From Aquificota bacterium (GTDB lineage: Bacteria; Aquificota; Aquificia; Aquificales; Hydrogenothermaceae): a stretch of 17,125 nt of DNA. Of the stretch, positions 1 to 6,658 are shown piece after piece (positions within the stretch are counted from its first letter, which is position 1; every line of letters begins with the position of its first letter). The stretch lies in the NCBI GenBank assembly GCA_013153235.1, contig JAADEU010000053.1:1-17125 (forward strand), in the 5' to 3' direction. The notes under the pieces were generated by a model. That model was not told the DNA's origin. It ran no database searches and saw only the letters and a program-made list of their open reading frames with translations. A program made the position numbers and the translations under genes.

Positions 1-1
1 C

Positions 2-217
2 TGGGTGGATGTTTATCTGAATAAAAACTACCTGAAAATCGTGAACAGTAGCCGCCCTGTAAAAAATACCGACAGGCTATTTGACCGTTATTACAAGGAA
101 TCCCAGAGGGGTGTTGGTCTTGGTCTTTCAATTGTAAAAAAGCTGGCCTCAGAACTGGGGTTCTCTGTACAGGTAAACTACTCAAATAACAAGTTCACCG
201 CCGTTCTGTATTTCTAA
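2..217 (+). CDS. Sensor histidine kinase, C-terminal end (partial)
   Basis: This is the last 71 codons of a two-component sensor kinase; the frame is open to the left edge, so the 5' part lies outside the window. The visible piece is the end of the HATPase_c ATP-binding domain. It has the F-box-like stretch LFDRYYK followed by the G2 box GVGLGLSIVKKLA, then the closing strands of the fold, ending in TAVLYF. Known family role: ATP binding and autophosphorylation of a histidine on the partner domain, then transfer to a response regulator. The GTG at position 5 is an internal valine codon rather than a true start. The sensed signal cannot be inferred from this fragment. No terminator follows it before the next gene. 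Confidence 0.85.
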   Translation, partial: WVDVYLNKNYLKIVNSSRPVKNTDRLFDRYYKESQRGVGLGLSIVKKLASELGFSVQVNYSNNKFTAVLYF

Positions 218-246
218 TTTAAATCATACCACCTTCATTTTCAGAT

Positions 247-274
247 TATAATATTAAAATATTGTAATATTATA
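247..274 (+). promoter_or_regulatory. Candidate promoter with AT-rich inverted repeat before the SQR-like gene
   Basis: The 72-base gap between the kinase and the flavoprotein holds a consensus -10 hexamer TATAAT at 247-252. It lies inside an inverted repeat: TATAATATT at 247-255 and AATATTATA at 266-274, 9-bp arms with a 10-base spacer. No good -35 is seen. The repeat could be an operator overlapping the promoter, but in such AT-rich DNA it may be chance. The gene's ribosome binding site GGGAGG follows at about 278-283. Confidence 0.35.
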
Positions 275-289
275 GCCGGGAGGATTTAG

Positions 290-1447
290 ATGAAAAAGGT
301 CCTTGTTTTAGGCGCTGGAATAGGCGGTGTTGAGGCAGCTATTGCTCTGAAAAAGGAAGGGTTTGATGTCCAGCTCGTTTCTGACAGGGATTTTCTGTTT
401 GTTTATCCAATTTCCATCTGGATTCCAACAGGTGAGATATCCCCTGACAGGGTGAAGATTCCACTTTCAGAAATCTCAAAAGCCCACGGTATCAAACTAC
501 ATCACGGGAAAGTAAAACAGATAAAACCAGATACAGTAATCCTTGAAGACGGAACAGAACTGAAGGATTTTGACTATATGGTTGTAGCCATTGGTCAGAC
601 AAAGCTGAAACATCCGGGAATTGAACATACACTCTCGGTGTGTGGTTCACCTGATGAGATTATTGAGATAAAAAACAGACTGGACAAACTGATTGAAAAA
701 GGTTCAGGCAAGATTGCCTTTGGATTTGGAGGAAACCCTAAAGCCCCTGAAGCTGTAAGGGGTGGTCCTGTTTTTGAGGTGATGTTTAACGTGCACAACT
801 ACCTGAAAAAACTGGGGCTCAGGGACAGATTTGAGATTACATTCTTTGCACCTATGGAAAAGCCAGGGGCAAGGCTTGGGGAAACGGCCCTTAAAATGAT
901 GGATAAGATGTTTTCATCAATGGGAATCAACAAAATTACAGGGAAGAAAATAAAAGGTTTCAAACCTGAAGGGGTTATCCTTGAAGATAGAGAGATTGGG
1001 GCAGACCTGATTGTATTCACCCCTGCAGGGGATGGCCATCCTGTAATAAAAGACTCTCCCCTCACCCAGACAGAGGCAGGATTTTTAAAAATCAACGATT
1101 ACTGTCAGGTTGAGGATTTTGAGCATATCTATGCCGTTGGGGATGTTGCCTCAATTGAAGGACCCCAGTGGAGGGCAAAACAGGGTCATCTTGCAGAGGT
1201 AATGGGAAGAATTACAGCCCACAACATTGCCGTTAAAGAGAATATGAAGAATGGAAAACCGGAGAGTTATAAGCCCCACATAAACATAATGTGTCTGATG
1301 GATACAGGAAATGGTGGAGCACTGGCTTACAGAAGTGATTCAAAGGCTATGCTTCTGCCGCTACCTGTGATTGGACACTGGATGAAAAAGGCATGGGGTG
1401 TTTACTTCAGACTCACAAAACTAGGGAAATTCCCAAAAATCATATAA
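290..1447 (+). CDS. SQR-like FAD-dependent pyridine nucleotide-disulfide oxidoreductase
   Basis: A 385-aa flavoprotein of the superfamily that holds sulfide:quinone oxidoreductase (SQR), flavocytochrome c sulfide dehydrogenase and NDH-2. The N-terminal Rossmann motif GAGIGG (residues 8-13) binds the FAD ADP moiety. A second flavin-contact motif, IYAVGDVA, is at 280-287, and the C-terminal end is amphipathic, as in monotopic quinone reductases. SQRs oxidise sulfide at the membrane and reduce quinone. Of the three redox cysteines of classical type I SQR, C118 and C335 (in IMCLMDTGNGG) match the first and third. The middle cysteine, expected just before GPVFE at 159-163, is replaced by arginine (R157) or its neighbour. 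An additional C272 lies before IYAVGDVA. The substrate is therefore uncertain: a divergent SQR type or a related quinone reductase. ATG start with GGGAGG upstream; about 385 aa is near the usual family length. Confidence 0.8.
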   Translation: MKKVLVLGAGIGGVEAAIALKKEGFDVQLVSDRDFLFVYPISIWIPTGEISPDRVKIPLSEISKAHGIKLHHGKVKQIKPDTVILEDGTELKDFDYMVVAIGQTKLKHPGIEHTLSVCGSPDEIIEIKNRLDKLIEKGSGKIAFGFGGNPKAPEAVRGGPVFEVMFNVHNYLKKLGLRDRFEITFFAPMEKPGARLGETALKMMDKMFSSMGINKITGKKIKGFKPEGVILEDREIGADLIVFTPAGDGHPVIKDSPLTQTEAGFLKINDYCQVEDFEHIYAVGDVASIEGPQWRAKQGHLAEVMGRITAHNIAVKENMKNGKPESYKPHINIMCLMDTGNGGALAYRSDSKAMLLPLPVIGHWMKKAWGVYFRLTKLGKFPKII

Positions 1448-1452
1448 AAAAA

Positions 1453-1470
1453 GCGGGCTTTAAAGCCCGC
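1453..1470. terminator. Bidirectional rho-independent terminator
   Basis: Perfect 18-bp palindrome GCGGGCTTTAAAGCCCGC between convergent genes. On the minus strand it is followed by a run of eight T residues (A run at 1445-1452), so it is a strong terminator for the aconitase gene. On the plus strand the tail is CCTTTATTAG, a weaker terminator for the SQR-like gene, whose stop codon lies only 5 bases upstream. Confidence 0.85.
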
Positions 1471-1476
1471 CCTTTA

Positions 1477-4068
1477 TTAGAATGTGTACAGCGCGTCTGC
1501 AACCAGAATATCCAGTTCCTCTTCAGGGAGTTCGTGGAAGTTAAGGAATTTATAAACCTTATCCTCTTTTCCGGCAATCTTTTCTTCCATGAATTTATGG
1601 TATTCCTCAACTGTTGGCAGTCTTCCAAGGATTGCACACATAGCAGAAATCTCGGCAGAACCAAGGTAAACCTTGGCGTCCTTACCCATCCTGTTATCAA
1701 AGTTCCTTGTTGATGTAGACATCACAATCGCTCCGTCCTTAACCCTTGCCTGGTTACCCATACAGAGGGAGCATCCTGGAACCTCCGTTCTTGCACCTGC
1801 TACACCGTAGATATTGTAATATCCTTCCTCTATCAGTCTTCTTTCGTCCATCTTTGTTGGAGGAACAATCCACAGTCTTGTTGGTATCTGTCCTTCACCT
1901 CTGAGTATCTCACCTACAGCCCTAAAGTGTCCTATGTTTGTCATACACGAACCTACAAATACCTCATCTATATTCTTAGGTCTTCTATCATCTGCCAGAA
2001 CCTCAGAGAGTGTGGCAACGTCATCTGGGTCATTAGGACACGCAAGGATTGGTTCTTTAATCTCGTTCAGGTCAATCTCAATAACCGCTGCGTACTCTGC
2101 ATTTTCATCAGCCTCTAACAGCTCTGGGTTATCAAGCCATGCCTTCATCTTGTCAATTCTTCTCTGGAGTGTTCTTGCATCCTGGTACCCTGCCTCAATC
2201 ATCTTCTCAAGGAGCTTGATGTTTGACTGGATGTACTCAATTACAGGCTCTTTGTTCAGTTTTACTGTACATGCAGCGGCACTTCTTTCTGCTGAAGCGT
2301 CGGAAAGTTCAAACGCCTGTTCAACCTTCAGATTTTCAAGACCTTCTATCTCAAGGATTCTTCCGGCAAATATATTTTTCTTACCTTTCTTCTCAACTGT
2401 TAAAAGACCCTGCTTGATTGCGTAGTATGGAATTGCATTAACAAGGTCCCTTACTGTGATTCCAGGCTGTATCTCTCCTTTGAATCTTACAAGTACAGAT
2501 TCTGGCATATTCAGAGGCATTGTTCCTGTAACCGCCGCAAAGGCAACCAGTCCTGAACCTGCAGGGAATGATATACCAATAGGGAACCTTGTGTGGGAGT
2601 CGGCTCCTGTTCCTACCGTATCAGGGAGAACCATTCTGTTGAGCCATGAGTGGATTACACCATCACCTGGTCTGAGTGACACACCACCTCTTTTTATGAT
2701 GAACTGTGGCAGTGTCATCTGGAGTTTAACATCTGCTGGCTTTGGATATGCCGCAGTATGACAGAAGGACTGCATTACAAGGTCTGCACCAAACGAAAGG
2801 GCAGCAAGCTCTTTTATCTCATCCCTTGTCATTGCACCTGTTGTGTCCTGGGAACCAACAGTCAGAACCTGTGGTTCAACGTACATTCCAGGTCTCACAC
2901 CTTCCATTCCACATGCTCTACCAACCATCTTCTGGGCAAGTGTGTAACCAACACCTTCCTTCTCAGGTGGCTGCTCCGGTCTGATAAAGATATCTTCCTC
3001 TGGAAGACCGAGAACTTCCCTTGCCTTTCTGGTAAGGTTCCTTCCGATAATCAGAGGAATTCTACCGCCTGCCCTTACCTCGTCTGGAAGTGTATTTGGT
3101 TTGAGTTCAAATGTCGCAACGACTTCGCCGTTTTTAACGATTTTTCCTTCGTATGGGTAAATATCTATTACATCCCCTGTTTCCAGTTTTGAAACATCAG
3201 CAATTATTGGAAGACCACCTGAGTCCTCCCATGTGTTGAAGAATATCGGAGCGATAACCCCGCCTATAACAACACCACCCCTTCTTTTGTTTGGAACGTA
3301 TGGAATGTCCTCACCAATCCACCACATCAGTGAGTTTGTGGCAGACTTTCTGGAAGAACCTGTTCCAACAACATCACCGACAAATGCAACAGGATGACCC
3401 TTCTTCTTGAGCTCCTGTATCTTCTGAATGGCATCTGGCATTTTTGCCTGAAGCATTGAAAGTGCGTGAAGCGGAATGTCACTTCTTGTTGATGCTTCCC
3501 TCGCTGGAGAGAGGTCATCTGTATTTGTTTCTCCTGGAACCTTAAATACTGTAACTGTTATTTTTTCCGGCAGAGGGTCCTTTGAGAGGAACCATTCTGC
3601 ATTTGCCCAGCTTTCAAGGACTTCCTGTGCGTATTTATTTCCTGACTTTGCAAGTTCAACAACATCGTTGAAATAGTCATAAACCAGAAGTATGTTCTTG
3701 AGAGCCTTAGCAGCCTCTTTGGCTATTTCCTCATCTTTGTGGGAGAGAGCCTTAACAAGTGGCTCAACGTTGTATCCACCGAGCATTGTTCCCAGTATCT
3801 GGACTGCGTGTACCGGTGTTATGGCAAGGGATTTTGCCTTGCCTTCAATTATATCTGCAAGGAATTTAGCCTTTACAAATGCTGCATCATCAACACCTGG
3901 AGGTACCCTGTTGAGGAACAGGTCCATTAAAAACTCTTCCTCAACAATAGGAATCTGCTGAAGAAGCTCTACAAGCTCCTCAACCTGTTTTTTGTTTAAA
4001 GGTAGAGGAGGTATTCCAAGTTTTGCCCTTTCTTCCACATGCTTCCTGTATTCTTCTAAAAAGCTCAT
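1477..4068 (-). CDS. acnB: Aconitate hydratase B (AcnB type)
   Basis: An 863-aa aconitase, the usual AcnB length. It interconverts citrate and isocitrate through cis-aconitate on a [4Fe-4S] cluster; in autotrophic Aquificota this step would run in the reductive TCA cycle. Domain order is that of AcnB rather than AcnA/IRP1: an N-terminal HEAT-like helical domain (about 1-160, opening MSFLEEYRKHVEERA), then the swivel domain moved to the N-terminal side (about 165-360, with GTGSSRKSATNS near 235-246), then the catalytic core (about 375-863). Cluster ligands are C708 (GSCMTNIGHF) and C766/C769 (PGCSLCMGNQ). The substrate-binding loop GTGADSHTRFP is at 487-497. ATG start preceded by AGGAGAGG at 4075-4082. 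It is transcribed alone, divergent from sodN, and ends at the palindrome shared with the SQR-like gene. All key residues are present. Confidence 0.97.
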   Translation of the reverse strand: MSFLEEYRKHVEERAKLGIPPLPLNKKQVEELVELLQQIPIVEEEFLMDLFLNRVPPGVDDAAFVKAKFLADIIEGKAKSLAITPVHAVQILGTMLGGYNVEPLVKALSHKDEEIAKEAAKALKNILLVYDYFNDVVELAKSGNKYAQEVLESWANAEWFLSKDPLPEKITVTVFKVPGETNTDDLSPAREASTRSDIPLHALSMLQAKMPDAIQKIQELKKKGHPVAFVGDVVGTGSSRKSATNSLMWWIGEDIPYVPNKRRGGVVIGGVIAPIFFNTWEDSGGLPIIADVSKLETGDVIDIYPYEGKIVKNGEVVATFELKPNTLPDEVRAGGRIPLIIGRNLTRKAREVLGLPEEDIFIRPEQPPEKEGVGYTLAQKMVGRACGMEGVRPGMYVEPQVLTVGSQDTTGAMTRDEIKELAALSFGADLVMQSFCHTAAYPKPADVKLQMTLPQFIIKRGGVSLRPGDGVIHSWLNRMVLPDTVGTGADSHTRFPIGISFPAGSGLVAFAAVTGTMPLNMPESVLVRFKGEIQPGITVRDLVNAIPYYAIKQGLLTVEKKGKKNIFAGRILEIEGLENLKVEQAFELSDASAERSAAACTVKLNKEPVIEYIQSNIKLLEKMIEAGYQDARTLQRRIDKMKAWLDNPELLEADENAEYAAVIEIDLNEIKEPILACPNDPDDVATLSEVLADDRRPKNIDEVFVGSCMTNIGHFRAVGEILRGEGQIPTRLWIVPPTKMDERRLIEEGYYNIYGVAGARTEVPGCSLCMGNQARVKDGAIVMSTSTRNFDNRMGKDAKVYLGSAEISAMCAILGRLPTVEEYHKFMEEKIAGKEDKVYKFLNFHELPEEELDILVADALYTF

Positions 4069-4103
4069 TACACACCTCTCCTAAAGTTTTTTTTAGACTG
4101 ATT

Positions 4104-4133
4104 ATTATATAATCCTTTCCCCTAAAAAATCAA
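4104..4133 (-). promoter_or_regulatory. Promoter of acnB (sigma-70 type)
   Basis: Minus-strand -10 TATAAT (plus bases 4104-4109) and -35 TTGATT (plus 4128-4133) with an 18-base spacer, about 35 bases upstream of the acnB start. The -10 lies in the symmetric 10-mer ATTATATAAT (4104-4113), which also reads TATAAT on the plus strand toward sodN. The same centre could therefore fire both ways, although no convincing plus-strand -35 is seen. Confidence 0.55.
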
Positions 4134-4213
4134 ACGCTGTTTTATTAATATGACAAAGCTTATAAAAAGCGGTCTGGATAGGGTTTAAAGTTAAATCAAA
4201 AAGGAGGAATACT

Positions 4214-4690
4214 ATGAAAAAAATCCTGTTTGTCCCGTTTATGTTTTTGTTTATCTTAACGGTCAGAGACGCATCTGCCCATTGTGAAATACCCTGCGGT
4301 ATATACGACGACAGAACCAGATTTAATCTGCTTATGGAGCACATTGACACAATGGAAAAATCCATAAAGAAAATCAGGGAACTTTCAGGTAAGACAGACC
4401 CACATTCACAGAACCAGCTTGTTAGATGGATAACAAATAAGGAGAAACACGCCCGGAAGTTCCAGCATATCGTGTGGGAGTACTTTATGACCCAGCGTGT
4501 TAAACCTGCCAGAAGTTCCGACAGCGACAGGTACAGCACCTACCTGAAAAAAATAGAACTGCTTCATAAGATGCTTTTTTATGCAATGAAGGTTAAACAG
4601 AATGTTGACACAAAATATACTTCTGAGCTGAGGAAACTGGTAAAACAGTTTGAGGATTTATACTACGCCGGACACGGGCATAAACATTAA
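4214..4690 (+). CDS. sodN: Nickel superoxide dismutase with Sec signal peptide
   Basis: A 158-aa precursor of a nickel-dependent superoxide dismutase, which converts superoxide to O2 and H2O2. Residues 1-22 form a signal peptide (MKK, hydrophobic core LFVPFMFLFILTV, cleavage motif ASA). Cleavage after A22 exposes the nickel hook HCEIPCGIYDD as the new N-terminus. In mature numbering the family's key residues fall exactly into place: His1, Cys2, Cys6 and Tyr9 (precursor H23, C24, C28, Y31). The rest matches the four-helix NiSOD fold, including DPHSQNQ and a HARKFQHIVWEYF segment. The tail ends HGHKH. The mature length is 136 aa against about 117 in Streptomyces. Those enzymes carry a propeptide removed by a separate protease (SodX); no sodX-like gene is near. 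ATG start with AAGGAGG at 4201-4207. It is a single gene closed by a terminator, presumed periplasmic. Confidence 0.93.
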   Translation: MKKILFVPFMFLFILTVRDASAHCEIPCGIYDDRTRFNLLMEHIDTMEKSIKKIRELSGKTDPHSQNQLVRWITNKEKHARKFQHIVWEYFMTQRVKPARSSDSDRYSTYLKKIELLHKMLFYAMKVKQNVDTKYTSELRKLVKQFEDLYYAGHGHKH

Positions 4691-4694
4691 AAAA

Positions 4695-4712
4695 GGGGGC
4701 TATAAAGCCCCC
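4695..4712. terminator. Bidirectional terminator between sodN and bpsA
   Basis: Stem GGGGGCT (4695-4701), loop ATAA, stem AGCCCCC (4706-4712). A run of six A residues precedes it, which is a T tail for bpsA on the minus strand. TGTGTTTTA follows it as the plus-strand tail for sodN. It serves both convergent genes. Confidence 0.85.
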
Positions 4713-4718
4713 TGTGTT

Positions 4719-5795
4719 TTATGTTGTTGAGCCTTCCTCATCAAGGTACAGCTCTCTGAATACCTCGTCTTTAATCTGGATGTTTTCACCTTTGAATCCA
4801 GGCATTGCCTCAATTCTGTACCATGCAGACCTGTACCAGATGTCTGATGGTCCTTTATTAACAGGTGCAACCTTCTGGGCCCTTGTTTCTTCGTGGTATT
4901 CCCAGTTCATGTAGGCGTTGAAGTCCTGGATGATATCAGTGATAACCATTCCATAATCATTGATAAGTGCCTTCTGGAACTTCTGCCATCTGTTGAGTGA
5001 AGAGTCCCTGAGGGTAAGTCCAAAATATCCTGCAGAACCTTCCCCTTTCAGTGATGCAATTCCCCTTGCGATGAATGCCTTGAAGGCCTTCACTGTTTCA
5101 GGCGGGTCTGTGATAAATACATCAAATGCACCAATCCATTCCTCAGGGAATGGATTCCTCAGGTCAAATCTGATGGCCTCTGCGTTATCTATTCCGAGCT
5201 CTTTGAATATTCTGTTATCAAAATCGATAGCCCTTTCGTCAATATCCAGAATCAGAACCCTTCTTGGGAGACCTGTAAGTGCAACAGCCAGACCTGTAAG
5301 GTCGTCTTCAGCTCCCATAACCAGAATATCCCTGTTTCTCAGGTCTTCCCTTGAGTCAAGGAATAAGACCCTTGAAATGGTTGTTTCAGGTGTAACTGAA
5401 CCCTGGTCATATTCCTGAATGGCTTTTGGTCTGTCCTTTGCAAGCTCAACAAAGGTTCTGTACCATTCTTTATTGGCATAAAAAGGTATTCCTCTGCCTT
5501 CACATGCCTGGCAGGTATAGTCAACATACGGTGGGATATTAAGCTCTTTTATAACCTCAAAGCCTTTCTCAGTGAGAAGAACCTCATCATTCTCAACCTT
5601 AACCAGACCTTCCTCAATAAGTCCCCTTACTATCTCTGAAGCAGCCGGTACAGGCAGGTCTGAGTAATCAACAACCTTCCAGAAATCTGAAGTTACCTGC
5701 AGTGCTGCAAGGATTCTTTCAACATTCCTCGGTATAAGTCTGATGTTAGTTTTTTCTGTTGCTTCCTTTGCAACCTTCACCAGAATTTCTGCCAA
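4719..5795 (-). CDS. bpsA: N4-bis(aminopropyl)spermidine synthase (branched-chain polyamine synthase)
   Basis: A 358-aa BpsA-family aminopropyltransferase. Family knowledge, from Thermococcus and Thermus enzymes, is that it adds two aminopropyl groups from decarboxylated S-adenosylmethionine to spermidine, giving the branched polyamine N4-bis(aminopropyl)spermidine, which stabilises nucleic acids at high temperature. An N-terminal winged-helix-like part (about 1-90) is followed by C95-x2-C98 (TCQACEGRG) and a Rossmann methyltransferase-like core. The core has the acidic motif GAEDDLTGLA (161-170), ILDIDERAI (182-190) and the catalytic-type motif TDPPET (229-234). The start is TTG, set by AGGAGGT seven bases upstream in the 15-base gap after speE, so the two are one operon. 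The adjacent speE supports the polyamine assignment. The C-terminal DEEGSTT is unremarkable. Confidence 0.92.
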   Translation of the reverse strand: MAEILVKVAKEATEKTNIRLIPRNVERILAALQVTSDFWKVVDYSDLPVPAASEIVRGLIEEGLVKVENDEVLLTEKGFEVIKELNIPPYVDYTCQACEGRGIPFYANKEWYRTFVELAKDRPKAIQEYDQGSVTPETTISRVLFLDSREDLRNRDILVMGAEDDLTGLAVALTGLPRRVLILDIDERAIDFDNRIFKELGIDNAEAIRFDLRNPFPEEWIGAFDVFITDPPETVKAFKAFIARGIASLKGEGSAGYFGLTLRDSSLNRWQKFQKALINDYGMVITDIIQDFNAYMNWEYHEETRAQKVAPVNKGPSDIWYRSAWYRIEAMPGFKGENIQIKDEVFRELYLDEEGSTT

Positions 5796-5810
5796 TTGTT
5801 TACCTCCTAT

Positions 5811-6644
5811 TTAAGATTTTTTCAGTATTTCCTGAACAAACTGGGGCAGAGCAAAAAGACAAGCATAAATGTTATCACAAAAGTATTTAGTTTTCAATTC
5901 CTTAACCCTTTCCCTGTTCCTTGATGTGTCCTTCACATCAATGTAATCAGAGGCTATCGTAAAACTCCACATACCTGATGGATATGTGGGCACATACGCA
6001 AGGTAAACACCAACATTCCTGAAAACCTTTCTTATTTCCCTGTATGCACCTGCAAAATATTTTTCCTGCAAGACAGGGGATTCTGTCTGGGCAACCATTA
6101 TCCCGTTTTCCCTGAGGGACTGTTTTACCTTCTGGTAAAAAGGCTCTTTAAACAGAACCTCCGAAGCCCCTACAGGGTCGGATGAGTCCATTATAACCAC
6201 ATCGTAGTAGCCTTTTCTTTCCTGTAAAAACTCATTTCCATCCTCTATAAATATCTTTACCCTTGGGTCCCTGAGCTTTTCGGATATGGTGGGAAAGTAT
6301 TTTTCAGCAACAATGATAACCTCTTCATCTATCTCACACAGGTGAACCTCCTTTACAGAGGGATGTTTCAGAATCTCCCTTACGGTTCCTCCGTCTCCGC
6401 CACCTATCACCAGAACCCTCTCAGGCTGTGGATGCATCACCAGTGCAGGATGGGCAAGCATCTCATGGTAGATAAACTCGTCCCTTTCCGTTGTCTGGAC
6501 AAGACCGTCCAGTATAAGCATCTTTCCAAACTCAGGAGTATCAAGGACGAGTATCTCCTGGTATTTTGATTTGATTCTCTTTACCTCGTGTGCCTTTACT
6601 GTAAGACCTACATTTTCAGTCCAGTACTCTGTAAACCATATCAT
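5811..6644 (-). CDS. speE: Spermidine synthase-family aminopropyltransferase
   Basis: A 277-aa cytosolic aminopropyltransferase that moves the aminopropyl group of decarboxylated S-adenosylmethionine to a di- or polyamine acceptor. Family features in order: the N-terminal YWTEN beta domain, LVQTTERDEF (48-57), the dcSAM-binding glycine loop GGGDGG (81-86), the acidic ribose contact CEIDEEVI (103-110), IEDGNEF (133-139) and the catalytic aspartate motif MDSSDPVG (152-159). These support the reaction; whether the acceptor is putrescine, agmatine or a longer amine cannot be read from sequence. It is the middle gene of a tight minus-strand operon, 14 bases after the M16 protein and 15 bases before bpsA, for which it plausibly supplies spermidine. 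ATG start with AAGGGGG about 10 bases upstream. No S-adenosylmethionine decarboxylase gene is in the window. Confidence 0.93.
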   Translation of the reverse strand: MIWFTEYWTENVGLTVKAHEVKRIKSKYQEILVLDTPEFGKMLILDGLVQTTERDEFIYHEMLAHPALVMHPQPERVLVIGGGDGGTVREILKHPSVKEVHLCEIDEEVIIVAEKYFPTISEKLRDPRVKIFIEDGNEFLQERKGYYDVVIMDSSDPVGASEVLFKEPFYQKVKQSLRENGIMVAQTESPVLQEKYFAGAYREIRKVFRNVGVYLAYVPTYPSGMWSFTIASDYIDVKDTSRNRERVKELKTKYFCDNIYACLFALPQFVQEILKKS

Positions 6645-6658
6645 CTACCAAAACCCCC

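Noticed and set aside
2..217. Truncated histidine kinase as a possible pseudogene
   Set aside because: The frame is open to the window edge without a stop, so truncation is due to the window boundary.
1934..2425. Plus-strand open frame of 163 codons inside acnB
   Set aside because: Antisense shadow of a fully conserved aconitase; serine-rich and without initiation signals.
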